Source: Bacilli bacterium
GTDB taxonomy: Bacteria > Bacillota_I > Bacilli_A > RF39 > UBA660
DNA length: 64,000 nucleotides
NCBI GenBank assembly: GCA_017432825.1
Contig: JAFRIJ010000011.1
Location: 98,591 to 162,590 of the forward strand
Direction: 5' to 3'
Positions 34,846-43,106 of this stretch are shown in pieces. The stretch's first letter is position 1. Each line of letters begins with the position of its first letter. The notes under the pieces were generated by a model that made no database searches, had not been told where the DNA came from, and worked only from the letters and a program-made list of their open reading frames with translations. A program made the position numbers and the translations under genes.

Positions 34846-34860
34846 CATCTGCTCCATTGA
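34846..34860 (+). repeat. Right 15-bp direct repeat (att-like)
   Basis: Exact copy of 33696-33710, 1150 bases downstream. Sequence beyond it (TGTTTTACCCGAAACAC) leads into what was probably the tRNA's original terminator. Confidence 0.75.
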
Positions 34861-34869
34861 TGTTTTACC

Positions 34870-34898
34870 CGAAACACTTATGTGTTTCGTTTTTTTTA
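34870..34898 (+). terminator. Likely ancestral tRNA-Gly terminator
   Basis: CGAAACAC pairs with GTGTTTCG around TTAT, followed by eight Ts. It is now displaced from the tRNA by the element and ends the HTH transcript. Confidence 0.8.
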
Positions 34899-34962
34899 TG
34901 CCTAAAGTCAATAAATATTAGGTATTCTTATAATATCATACAAATAGTATAATATCTAGATT

Positions 34963-34993
34963 AAAAGCAAATGAACAAAATCATTTGCTTTAA
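34963..34993 (-). terminator. Terminator of the DUF6273-like gene
   Basis: AAAGCAAATGA pairs with TCATTTGCTTT (34964-34991), with T-rich sequence after it on the minus strand. Confidence 0.75.
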
Positions 34994-35770
34994 TTATTGT
35001 AATACACTCTTGTCAATTTTTATTACAGGTCTTACACCCCAAGTAGTACTATTTGTAGGACTACTCTTTATGAATTGATTACCAGCACTAATTAATCCTC
35101 TGCTACAATCTATAACAAATACAGGCTTTCCTTTTTCATAATCAGATAACCAATAACCACCATTCCAATATTCTCTGCTATCACCATTAGAATATAAACA
35201 TGCCGGTACTTCTACAACTCCAAGATGTCCTTCTTCGTTTTTCTCAACATTTAAGATACTAGCAACATCTGAAATTGTTAACATTCTGGCAATAACTTTC
35301 CAATTACTTGTTTGACTTTTTAAATAATTTAGTGCAGTTATTGGTCCTTCAGCTGGATTATTATTTTCATTAAGTGCAACAGTATCACCTAAATTCTTGT
35401 TTAATATTACTTCAAGTTGTGAATCACTAGATTTATCTTGGGAAATAACATACCAGCCAAGACAACCTTCGTCATCTTTGTTACATGATTTGTTTGTCAC
35501 AGGATTATAGTATACTACTCCGCCACATTGTTGATATACAGTCCAATCTTTGTTCCCTGTATTATTTGAATTTTCATTTCCACCATTGTCACTATTAACA
35601 TTCGAATCTATACTTGTTTGTTCATTATTAGTATCTTTTTCATTGCTATGTGAAGATTCCTTTTTAAAACTAACAGTACCAGTAGCTAATAATACAACTA
35701 ATGCTAATAAAATTACAATGATAACTACAAGTAATGCAATAACACCATTTTTATTTTTTTCTTGTTGCAT
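34994..35770 (-). CDS. Membrane-anchored DUF6273-like protein
   Basis: 258 residues: a signal anchor (VIALLVVIIVILLALVVLLATG), a Ser/Asn/Glu linker to about residue 75, then a domain ending YWNGGYWLSDYEKGKPVFVIDCSRG ... TWGVRPVIKI. The YWL and GVRPVI elements are typical of DUF6273/fGly-sulfatase-like surface domains. Two Cys-rich spots (YQQCGG and KSCNKDDEGCLGW) may form disulfides. Extracellular; role unknown. It lies just outside the tRNA element. Confidence 0.7.
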   Translation of the reverse strand: MQQEKNKNGVIALLVVIIVILLALVVLLATGTVSFKKESSHSNEKDTNNEQTSIDSNVNSDNGGNENSNNTGNKDWTVYQQCGGVVYYNPVTNKSCNKDDEGCLGWYVISQDKSSDSQLEVILNKNLGDTVALNENNNPAEGPITALNYLKSQTSNWKVIARMLTISDVASILNVEKNEEGHLGVVEVPACLYSNGDSREYWNGGYWLSDYEKGKPVFVIDCSRGLISAGNQFIKSSPTNSTTWGVRPVIKIDKSVLQ

Positions 35771-35835
35771 TTTTACTCCTTTCTCTATTTTAGTAATAGC
35801 ATGTTACTATAATTTGTCAATATTATGGGTTTAAT

Positions 35836-36522
35836 TTATTTTTTTATTATTAATTTATTATTTTCATATTTTTCTAATATTTCTTCTATTGTTTGAGCAT
35901 GATCATATGTTGTTTGCATTATACTTCCATTTATTATTCTTGGTGAATATAATTTAGCAGCTTCTTTAGTATCTCTTATTTCTTGTGGTAATTCCCAGTA
36001 TTCTTTTTGACCTGGTATGTGTTTTGCTACTACATAATCTCCACCGTTATGTGGCACTTTTGAATCTATTGAATTTGCAACCATTACTTGTGTTTCATCA
36101 ATTTTACCATCATCTGAAAATGCCCAACTTGGTAGTATTCTTGCAGTTTGTCCTTCTGGTATGTGGACTGCTATCATAAATTCTTGATTTGATGGATCTT
36201 TGGTTGAAATTGTAATTGGTTCTATTCCAATTTCTTTAGTATTAACATCATATGCACTCATATTAGATGGTTTTACTGGCCATCTTTCTCCCATAGTTCC
36301 GGTAATTATATATGGTCTTTCTGGACTAGTTGTCCAATGATTTTGTTCTAAAATATTAAATCCAGACTTTACTGCATATTTTTTATCATTAAATTCTTTT
36401 TCTTCAAATCCTTTTAATAGTTTTGTTTTTTCATTAAGTTGATAGCAAGCTAATTCTACTTGTACTTCATATTTTGCTTTTCTGCACCACTCAAAACCTG
36501 GTGGTAAATATATATTTCTCAT
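35836..36522 (-). CDS. Protein of unknown function cotranscribed with alr
   Basis: 228 residues, soluble, no signal. Features visible: YLPPGFEWCRKAKYEVQVE near the start, a central region with TGTMGERWPVKP, IAVHIPEGQTARILPSW, then GGDYVVAKHIPGQKEYWELP and a C-terminal helix. I do not recognise the family, but it looks like a compact globular enzyme or binding protein. It begins 11 bases after alr, so they share a transcript. Confidence 0.75.
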   Translation of the reverse strand: MRNIYLPPGFEWCRKAKYEVQVELACYQLNEKTKLLKGFEEKEFNDKKYAVKSGFNILEQNHWTTSPERPYIITGTMGERWPVKPSNMSAYDVNTKEIGIEPITISTKDPSNQEFMIAVHIPEGQTARILPSWAFSDDGKIDETQVMVANSIDSKVPHNGGDYVVAKHIPGQKEYWELPQEIRDTKEAAKLYSPRIINGSIMQTTYDHAQTIEEILEKYENNKLIIKK

Positions 36523-36533
36523 AATCCTCCTTC

Positions 36534-37589
36534 TTATTTATATATTCTAGGTACTCTTTTACTTATTGAACATAATATTTCATATGATATTGTATCTAGG
36601 TATTTAGCTATTTCTTTTATGTGATTATTATCTTTTATTAATGTTACTTTATCTCCTACTTTTATGGTATTATCTACTTTTACAAATAACATGTCCATGC
36701 ATATATTACCAACTATTTTATATTTTTTATTGTTTATATATACATTTCTTCCGGTATTTTTTCTTATTATGCCATCTGCATATCCTATTGGTATTACGGC
36801 AATATATTCATTATTATTCGCTTTATAAATTCCATTATATCCTACTATTTCATTTGATACTTTATTTATTTGTATTACTTCACTATATAATGAAAATGTA
36901 TCTTTAAATTTAATATCTTTGTAATCTATTAATCCGTACATTGCTAACCCTAGTCTTATTCCATTAATATAGTCTTTTTTAGGATATAAATCAGTAGCTT
37001 CACTGGCATATATATGTACTATTGGAATATTATTTAGATTAATATCTTTAGTTATTAATTCAAATCTTTCTATTTGTTTTAATGTATCTTCTTTATTACT
37101 TGAGTTATATATATGTGTATATATTCCTTCTAATGTTATTTTCTTTTTCTTAATTATAGATATTACTTTATTTAATTCTTCTTTATTATTTATTCCTAAT
37201 CTATTCATTCCTGTATTTATTTTTATATGAGCTTTTAGGCTATTATTATTGATATTAATATTTTTTAATTGTTCTATATTACTTATTGTAATAGTAATAT
37301 TATTCTTTATGCATATTGGTATATATTTACTATCTATTATACCTAAACATAGTATGGGAATATCTTTTATAATATTTCTTATTTCTAATGCTTCTTCTAA
37401 TGTTGCTACTGCTAGATAATTGCATCCTGCATTTATTATAGATTTTACAACTGGAAAGTCTCCATGTCCGTAGCAGTCTGCTTTTACTACTCCAAAATAA
37501 TATTTATAGTTGTTATGTTTTTTTATTATTTCTTTGATGTTATACTCTATATTTTTTGTGTTTATTTCTATATAAGTATTTCTATACAT
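36534..37589 (-). CDS. alr: Alanine racemase
   Basis: 351 residues. PLP lysine K36 in FGVVKADCYGHG, family strands HIKINTGMNRLG and GIYTHIYNSSNKED, the GIRLGLAMYGL segment, and the C-terminal catalytic Tyr region (AVIPIGYADGIIRKN). It makes D-alanine for peptidoglycan and shows that the organism builds a wall. First of a two-gene unit with the unknown 228-residue protein. Confidence 0.95.
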   Translation of the reverse strand: MYRNTYIEINTKNIEYNIKEIIKKHNNYKYYFGVVKADCYGHGDFPVVKSIINAGCNYLAVATLEEALEIRNIIKDIPILCLGIIDSKYIPICIKNNITITISNIEQLKNININNNSLKAHIKINTGMNRLGINNKEELNKVISIIKKKKITLEGIYTHIYNSSNKEDTLKQIERFELITKDINLNNIPIVHIYASEATDLYPKKDYINGIRLGLAMYGLIDYKDIKFKDTFSLYSEVIQINKVSNEIVGYNGIYKANNNEYIAVIPIGYADGIIRKNTGRNVYINNKKYKIVGNICMDMLFVKVDNTIKVGDKVTLIKDNNHIKEIAKYLDTISYEILCSISKRVPRIYK

Positions 37590-37747
37590 AGTATCACTTC
37601 CTCTTGTTAATATAATTATATTATAAAATAATACTTTTTTGTTGTTTTTTAATATATTTTACATTGTTTTACATTTATTTTTTTTGTTATTTTTTATAGA
37701 TTTTTATTATGTTTTATGATATAGTATGTGGTGAAAGGAGTGGTATT

Positions 37748-38494
37748 ATGGCTACAAAGAAAAAAATTGTTGATATTACTAAAGAAGAGAAGAAGTCATC
37801 AGAGAAATTTGGTAAGGATTCTCACGGAAAAATTATTAAACTAGAAGATAAGGGAGACAATAAAGAAAGAGGTAAAAAATATAGAATATTTGCTATATTA
37901 CTTTGGATAGTTGCTATTATATTTGAAGTAATTGGTATACTTAGATTAAGTGGTGTTATTAATTGGTTTTCTAATTTAAGTGTTGTAACTTTCTTAATAA
38001 TATGCATTGTACTTGATTTATTATTCTTTGTACCTGGTTCTTTATTATGGAAGAAGGCTAATCATATTGATCCTTTTTCTGAGAAGGATAAAACTAAGTT
38101 TTGGATGTTAAATAACTTAGGTACTATTTTGTCAGTATTAGCATTTTTACCTATAATTATAGCAGTTCTTACTAATAAGGATTTAGATAAGAAGGATAAG
38201 ACTATTGTTACAGTTGTTGCTGCTATTGCTTTACTTATAGCAGGTGTTTCTAGTTATGATTTTAATCCTATATCTAGTGAACAATTAGAACATGCTGAAA
38301 AAGAAGTTATGAATGTTAGCGGTGGAAATACTGTTTATTGGGCACCACATAGTAAGAAGTATCATGTAGATCCTGATTGTCCAGCTTTTTCACAAAGCGA
38401 AACTGTTTATGAAGGAACTGTTAAACAAGCTTTTGAAAAAGGATTAACAGATCCTTGTAGAAGATGTATTCCAGAACTTGAAGAGGAGGAATAA
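37748..38494 (+). CDS. Four-helix membrane protein with C-terminal Cys/His metal-site motif
   Basis: 248 residues from the ATG at 37748 (GAAAGGAG upstream); upstream extension to 37709 has no ribosome site. A basic N-terminal tail of about 45 residues, four membrane helices between about 50 and 170, and a C-terminal domain with YHVDPDCPAF and DPCRRC, which looks like a small zinc site similar to the Ada/competence-type metal-binding fold. Function unknown. Its stop overlaps the next start (TAATG). Confidence 0.72.
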   Translation: MATKKKIVDITKEEKKSSEKFGKDSHGKIIKLEDKGDNKERGKKYRIFAILLWIVAIIFEVIGILRLSGVINWFSNLSVVTFLIICIVLDLLFFVPGSLLWKKANHIDPFSEKDKTKFWMLNNLGTILSVLAFLPIIIAVLTNKDLDKKDKTIVTVVAAIALLIAGVSSYDFNPISSEQLEHAEKEVMNVSGGNTVYWAPHSKKYHVDPDCPAFSQSETVYEGTVKQAFEKGLTDPCRRCIPELEEEE

Positions 38495-38760
38495 TGACTA
38501 AAAAGATTGTTAAGGTAGAAGAAACTAAAAAAGCTAATAAAATAGATTTAAACAAAATAAAAGATGTTATTATCGATAATAAAGATACTATTGCTAAGAT
38601 TGCTTCTATAGCAGGTGATTTATTAGATGATAACAAATCTAAGAAAAATACTACTAAAAAGACTAGTGCTAGTAAATCTTCTAAAACTAAAAAAAATACT
38701 AAAGCTAAGAAAAGTGATTTAGATACAGTATTGGATTTAGCAGGTAAATTTTTAAAATAA
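38494..38760 (+). CDS. Lysine-rich small protein
   Basis: 88 residues, very basic, with GAGGAGG before the ATG that overlaps the upstream stop. A helix IDLNKIKDVIIDNKDTIAKIASIAGDLL, then a Lys/Ser/Thr linker (KSKKNTTKKTSASKSSKTKK) and a closing helix DLDTVLDLAGKFL. The two similar helices flanking a basic spacer could bind nucleic acid or the membrane protein it is coupled to. No family recognised. Confidence 0.7.
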   Translation: MTKKIVKVEETKKANKIDLNKIKDVIIDNKDTIAKIASIAGDLLDDNKSKKNTTKKTSASKSSKTKKNTKAKKSDLDTVLDLAGKFLK

Positions 38761-38787
38761 AAAGACAATAACTATGTTATTGTCTTT
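38761..38787. terminator. Bidirectional terminator
   Basis: AAAGACAATAAC pairs with GTTATTGTCTTT, a twelve-base perfect stem with a TAT loop. It serves the Lys-rich gene and the convergent SpoIID-like gene. Confidence 0.85.
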
Positions 38788-40130
38788 TATCTTTTTGATA
38801 ATTCTACTACTTTTTTCCATAATAAGGGACCTACTATACCATTTATATCAAAACCATAATCTTTTTGTATTTTCTTTACCGATTGTTCTGTTAATTCATC
38901 AAATATTCCATTTACTCTTACTCCTGGTATTGATTTATCATATCTACATATTGTTAAAAGAAATTTTTGAAATCTTTTTATATCTTCTCCACTCATTCCT
39001 CTTACTAAGAAATAATCTGGATACAATTCATCTATATATTCTTGATATTCTTTTGGATAAGATTTTAGGATTGTATTATAAGCATTTTGTAATACTAACC
39101 AATCAGCATAAGTAAATATTCCTGTTACAGGAAGTCCATATTTTTGTTGAAAGGCTTTAACCATTGTAATTGTATTGTTGCTATAAATTGAATTTGTCTT
39201 TAATCTTGGTATGTCCGGATCTAAGAATGCTAATGCATCTAAGAAATAGTGAATATATTCTACTTCTATTCCTGTATCTCCATATGTTATTTCATCTTCA
39301 TATAAAAATGTTGCTTCTTCTTCTGTTAGTCCTTCTGAATATAAGTCTGATAGTTTTTTTACACTTGTATATACGTATTTTATTTTATACCATGTTCCTT
39401 TGTCTACTTTTCCTGTTATTGGGAGATTAAATATTTCTTGAAATTTCTTTACAGCATTCTCTGTTTCTTCATTATATATTCCTAATGTATCTTTTATTTC
39501 TGGTATGGCTGGATAATTTTTTCTTATTCTTTTTAAATCTCTTTGGATTGCTAGTACTGGATTACCTGCATTACCTAAACTAACTTCATAACCGGGATAA
39601 CCTACTGTATCATCTCCTACTTGAGCATCATATTTTATTGATATATCATTTCCATAGTAGTATTTTAATATTTCTAGTGGTGTTTTATTTTGATTTGCTA
39701 AAGATACACTTCCCCATTGTGATAGTCCATCACAAGTAGTTATTCTTCCATCACAATATCTTGTAAAATATGGCTGTATTCCATTTCCTTTTACTACATA
39801 ATTATTAAATATTTCTTCTACTATATTATTAATATTTTCGTACGTTCCTCTATTTTCGATAAATTTTTGATCATATATTGGAGAAGATGTTATATCAAAG
39901 TTATATCCTTTACTTGGATACCATTCATTATATATTCTATTTAAAGTAAATGAAATTATGGCATATATATTGGCAATAAGAGCATTTCTTGGCCATGTTG
40001 GATATAATTCACTTGATGCAACATTTGATATATATTCTGTAAATGGTACAGTTATGTTTTTTGCTGCTTCATTTGGCGCACCTAAATGTATTGTTATATT
40101 GTTTGGTACAATTGGATATCTAATAGCCAT
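38787..40130 (-). CDS. SpoIID-like protein with three peptidoglycan-binding domains
   Basis: About 447 residues from the ATG at 40130 (MAIRYPIVPNNITIHLGAP). The N-terminal 170 residues carry the SpoIID/LytB pattern (WPRNALIANIYAIISFTLNRIYNEWY ... CDGLSQWGSVSLANQN), followed by three PG_binding_1 repeats ending in KVDKGTWYKI, TYADWLVLQN and VGPLLWKKVV. No signal peptide is seen. Related trios in Clostridia and Bacilli are linked to spore or wall remodelling. It overlaps the preceding gene by 11 bases. Confidence 0.8.
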   Translation of the reverse strand: MAIRYPIVPNNITIHLGAPNEAAKNITVPFTEYISNVASSELYPTWPRNALIANIYAIISFTLNRIYNEWYPSKGYNFDITSSPIYDQKFIENRGTYENINNIVEEIFNNYVVKGNGIQPYFTRYCDGRITTCDGLSQWGSVSLANQNKTPLEILKYYYGNDISIKYDAQVGDDTVGYPGYEVSLGNAGNPVLAIQRDLKRIRKNYPAIPEIKDTLGIYNEETENAVKKFQEIFNLPITGKVDKGTWYKIKYVYTSVKKLSDLYSEGLTEEEATFLYEDEITYGDTGIEVEYIHYFLDALAFLDPDIPRLKTNSIYSNNTITMVKAFQQKYGLPVTGIFTYADWLVLQNAYNTILKSYPKEYQEYIDELYPDYFLVRGMSGEDIKRFQKFLLTICRYDKSIPGVRVNGIFDELTEQSVKKIQKDYGFDINGIVGPLLWKKVVELSKR

Positions 40131-40539
40131 AATAATATCTTCTTTCATTCATTTGTGGTGTTATATTAATGTTTTGAACAACACATATATTATTGTACAT
40201 ACTGATTGTATATATTTGTTTTATGCTACTATCCTCTGTATTAGCACTTATTTCATATGTTGTGCTTTGTGGTATGGTTAAATCGTTTATATTTTGCGCT
40301 GGGGTTGGTAATGATATATTTTTTATCATTCCTGAATTATCTGTTTTCCCTTTAAAAAATATTACATTATAATTATCTATTATTTTACTTACTGTTATAT
40401 CTAGATTAGAAATTGGAATTGCTTCTTTAGCAGCGGATGCTCTTATCATTAGAATTCCTCTTCCTGGATTTTCTTCCATAAACTTTTTATATATTTCTGT
40501 ATTAATAAAGTTAGTATCAGTTATATTAACTGTATTCAT
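40120..40539 (-). CDS. CnaB/carboxypeptidase-regulatory-like beta-sandwich protein
   Basis: 139 residues with AAGGAGGAAAT before the ATG. GRGILMIRASAAKEAIPISNLDITVSKII followed by GKTDNSGMIKNISLPTPA is the strand pattern and T-D-x-x-G turn of carboxypeptidase regulatory-like (prealbumin/CnaB) domains. It lies between the LysM and SpoIID-like genes, with overlap on one side and nine bases on the other, so all three are probably made together. Confidence 0.72.
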   Translation of the reverse strand: MNTVNITDTNFINTEIYKKFMEENPGRGILMIRASAAKEAIPISNLDITVSKIIDNYNVIFFKGKTDNSGMIKNISLPTPAQNINDLTIPQSTTYEISANTEDSSIKQIYTISMYNNICVVQNINITPQMNERRYYYGY

Positions 40540-40548
40540 ATTTCCTCC

Positions 40549-41235
40549 TTAAATAATTAATTGTTGCCCTATTGTTAGGGAATTTGTTTTTAAATTATTT
40601 TTATTCTTAATACTTTCTACTGTTGTATTATATTTTTTTGCTATAGAATATAAGGTGTCTCCTTTTTTAACTATATATGTAATAGTAGTTTCTTCTTTTG
40701 GTGGTATGTATTCTTCTCCAAAGCATTCTTCTACTATTTGTGTTGTTGTCCTTATTTTAAGATTTTGTCCTATAGATAGTGTATTGCTTTGTAATGAATT
40801 ATCTTTAATTATGGTATCTGGAGTTATATTATATTTCTTTGCTATTGAATATAAGGTGTCTCCTTTTTTTACTGTATAATTTATATAATTAGGTAAGGTT
40901 ATACTATTTTCATTATTATATGTTTCTGGTATTTGTAATTTTTGACCTATAGATAAATTGGTATTTTTTAATTTGTTTATGCTTATTAATTCGTTTACTG
41001 TTGTATCATATTTTTTTGCTATTGAATATAAGCTATCTCCTTTTTTTACTGTATATGTTATATAATTACTTGGATTAATTCCTGTATTAGTGGGAATAAT
41101 TAATGTTTTACCTATTTGAAGTGGTGTATTTATATTAATATTATTAATGCTAGCTAAATCACTAACTGATACTCCAAATTGATTACTTATTCCATATAAG
41201 GTATCTCCTCTTTTTATAGTATATGTTGTTTGCAT
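40549..41235 (-). CDS. Four-LysM-domain protein
   Basis: 228 residues made almost entirely of LysM repeats near 4-48, 59-104, 121-164 and 184-228, each with a (V/I)KKGDTLYSIAKKY core. Repeats 2-4 are nearly identical. No signal peptide and no catalytic domain are present. LysM binds GlcNAc-containing glycans such as peptidoglycan. First gene of the LysM / CnaB-like / SpoIID-like operon; without Sec signals the products may act inside a forespore or leave by another route. Confidence 0.88.
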   Translation of the reverse strand: MQTTYTIKRGDTLYGISNQFGVSVSDLASINNININTPLQIGKTLIIPTNTGINPSNYITYTVKKGDSLYSIAKKYDTTVNELISINKLKNTNLSIGQKLQIPETYNNENSITLPNYINYTVKKGDTLYSIAKKYNITPDTIIKDNSLQSNTLSIGQNLKIRTTTQIVEECFGEEYIPPKEETTITYIVKKGDTLYSIAKKYNTTVESIKNKNNLKTNSLTIGQQLII

Positions 41236-41270
41236 AATTCACCTCTATAAAAGTATATGCCAATATAATT

Positions 41271-41296
41271 AAAAAATCATTCTTTTAAGGATGATT
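41271..41296 (-). terminator. Orphan terminator upstream of the LysM operon
   Basis: AATCATCCTT and AAGAATGATT pair on the minus strand (one G-U) with a two-base loop and a following TTTTTT. No minus-strand gene lies upstream before 43083, so it ends a small transcript or attenuates the LysM operon. Confidence 0.6.
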
Positions 41297-41431
41297 ATGT
41301 TATTATAATTAACTTTTAGTTGTTATTTAAACTTATGGATAGTAAATTTTTGTATTTAGTTTTATTAAATATTATGATATATATGATTATGTTACATTTT
41401 TATCACGCACCCATAAAGTTAGGAGATTAAA

Positions 41432-42151
41432 ATGATTAATTTTGTTATATGTTCTAGCAGTAATAGTTATTTACATCTTTATAAAGAAATTATTCATAAA
41501 TTAATGAATGATAAAAAAACTGATTATAGGATTCATGCTATTAATAGTTTTTCTTTTGATAATATTAAAGGAAGAAAGATATTTATTTTTGATTTTATTG
41601 ATGAAGATAATGTTAAATTTATAAAGGAATTAAGACTAAGCAAGGATAATTATAGTCCAATAATTTGTATTTTTGATAATAATGTTTTTAGTGATAATGA
41701 GTTGTTATGGTTTAAAAAAAATTACTCTGTTGATGTCATATTTAGAAAAGATAATATTTATGAATTATTAAGTATTTATTTAAATATTAATTATAATATT
41801 GTAAATAGAAATAAGTCTTTATGTTTTAAGTATTGTAATGAACTATTTCATATTCTATATAATGATATATATTATATTGAAAAGAATTTATGTAATAATG
41901 ATTCTACTATTGTTACTAAAGATTGTAAGTATATTATTAATTTATCTATTAATAAAATTATGAATATTTTAGATAATGATAATAGATTTTATAAATGTCA
42001 TAGAAGTTGTATAGTAAATATTGATAATATTGTTAGTTATGATATTAGTAATAATATTATTAAATTTTATAATGATACTATTGCTTTGGTATCTAGAAAT
42101 AGAAAAAGAGAATTAGAAAATAAAATAATAGATAGAAATTATGTTAATTAA
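41432..42151 (+). CDS. LytTR-type transcription regulator, orphan
   Basis: 239 residues. The first 120 resemble a receiver domain (FVICSSSNSYLHLYKEII, FIFDFIDEDN with a possible phosphoacceptor Asp, then PIICIFDN). The C-terminal part is a LytTR DNA-binding domain (LFHILYNDIYYIEKNLCNNDSTIVTKDCKYII ... FYKCHRSCIVNIDNIVSYD). No histidine kinase is adjacent, so its signal is unknown. TTAGGAG precedes the ATG. Confidence 0.85.
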   Translation: MINFVICSSSNSYLHLYKEIIHKLMNDKKTDYRIHAINSFSFDNIKGRKIFIFDFIDEDNVKFIKELRLSKDNYSPIICIFDNNVFSDNELLWFKKNYSVDVIFRKDNIYELLSIYLNINYNIVNRNKSLCFKYCNELFHILYNDIYYIEKNLCNNDSTIVTKDCKYIINLSINKIMNILDNDNRFYKCHRSCIVNIDNIVSYDISNNIIKFYNDTIALVSRNRKRELENKIIDRNYVN

Positions 42152-42265
42152 TATTACTGAAAATCATTTAATTTATACTTTTTATCATCAATTTTGCCTT
42201 TGTTATTTAAAATATGATATTATATTTGGGTAGTAAAATATTAGTTAGGAGGATTAAAAAGAATT

Positions 42266-42484
42266 ATGAAAAGTAGAGTTAAGTGGTTTAATGACGCTAA
42301 GGGGTATGGTTTTATTGAAAATAATGAAATGGAAGATGTATTTGTTCATTATTCACAAATAAAGAAAGATGGATATAAATCTCTAGAATCAGGTGATTAT
42401 GTTTCCTTTGATTTAATTACTACTGATAAGGGATATCAAGCGCAAAATGTTTTGTTACTTAATGATAATATTACAATTTCATAA
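42266..42484 (+). CDS. Cold-shock domain protein
   Basis: 72 residues. RNP1 KGYGFIE (12-18) and RNP2 VFVHYS (25-30) of the cold-shock OB fold. It binds single-stranded RNA and prevents structure. Monocistronic, with a terminator right after the stop and a TTAGGAGG ribosome site. Confidence 0.94.
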   Translation: MKSRVKWFNDAKGYGFIENNEMEDVFVHYSQIKKDGYKSLESGDYVSFDLITTDKGYQAQNVLLLNDNITIS

Positions 42485-42507
42485 CTACTATTACAGTAGT
42501 TTTTTTA
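42483..42507 (+). terminator. Terminator of the cold-shock gene
   Basis: AACTACT pairs with AGTAGTT, followed by seven Ts; the stop codon overlaps its base. Confidence 0.8.
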
Positions 42508-42559
42508 TTATTTGACAGTATTTATAATATATAATATAATTTATTAGTGAGGTAGATAT

Positions 42560-43054
42560 ATGAGTAGTTTAGTTAAATTTTTTATAGATATTTTTGGAAG
42601 TTTAAATAAAGAATTAGTTATTTTTATTATTTCTTTGTTTCCTATTTTAGAATTAAGAGGTGGTATGTTAGCAGCTACTTTATTACATATTCCTTATTTA
42701 AGAGCTTTAATAATATGTATTATTGGTAATTTGCTGCCTATTCCTTTTATTTTATTATTTTTAGAATTTATTTTAAATATATTTGAAAAATGGAAAATTA
42801 CTTCTAAATTTGTTAGATGGTTAGAGAAAAAGGTTAATAATAATAGGAAACAAATTGATAAGTATGGTTATTTAGGATTAATCTTATTTGTAGGCATTCC
42901 TCTTCCTGGAACGGGGGCATGGACAGGTTCATTACTTGCTATTATGTTAGGATTAGATAAAAAGAAATCATTCTTATGTATTATTTTAGGTGTAATACTA
43001 GCTTCTATTATTATGAGTATAGTATCTTATGGAATAGTAGGAAATCTTATATAG
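42560..43054 (+). CDS. Small multidrug-export family membrane protein
   Basis: 164 residues, about four to five membrane segments. The N-terminal helix (LVIFIISLFPILELRGGMLAATLLH) and the later VGIPLPGTGAWTGSLLAIMLGL with the PLPGTGAW loop are the signature of the Sm_multidrug_ex (COG2426) family. Transport activity for the family is predicted rather than proven. A single gene between cold-shock and the convergent nucleoside kinase. Confidence 0.88.
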   Translation: MSSLVKFFIDIFGSLNKELVIFIISLFPILELRGGMLAATLLHIPYLRALIICIIGNLLPIPFILLFLEFILNIFEKWKITSKFVRWLEKKVNNNRKQIDKYGYLGLILFVGIPLPGTGAWTGSLLAIMLGLDKKKSFLCIILGVILASIIMSIVSYGIVGNLI

Positions 43055-43070
43055 ATTTCTTTTTTTTATA

Positions 43071-43106
43071 AAAAAAGAGGAGCTATATTTGAAAATAGCT
43101 TCCTCC
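43071..43106 (-). terminator. Terminator of the nucleoside kinase gene containing its stop
   Basis: GAGGAGCTAT (43077-43086) pairs with ATAGCTTCCTC (43095-43105), followed by a T-run on the minus strand. The kinase stop at 43083 is inside the stem. Confidence 0.8.

Larger units (their letters stand above)
33696..34860. mobile_element. Integrase-less 1.15-kb element in tRNA-Gly
   Basis: The segment between the two 15-bp repeats holds only a zinc-ribbon/OB-fold membrane protein (minus) and a small HTH protein (plus). Its base use is less AT-biased than the flanks (for example the stretch 33745-33800 and 34500-34530). No integrase is present, so it is either a remnant or a passenger mobilised in trans. 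The target tRNA stays intact because the left repeat restores its 3' end. Confidence 0.65.

Noticed and set aside
34994-35770. Inclusion of the DUF6273-like gene in the tRNA-Gly element
   Set aside because: It lies outside the right direct repeat and beyond the likely ancestral tRNA terminator.
41236-41270. Sporulation sigma promoter (CATATACT) before the LysM gene
   Set aside because: Only the -10 resembles sigma E; no matching -35 at the right distance.
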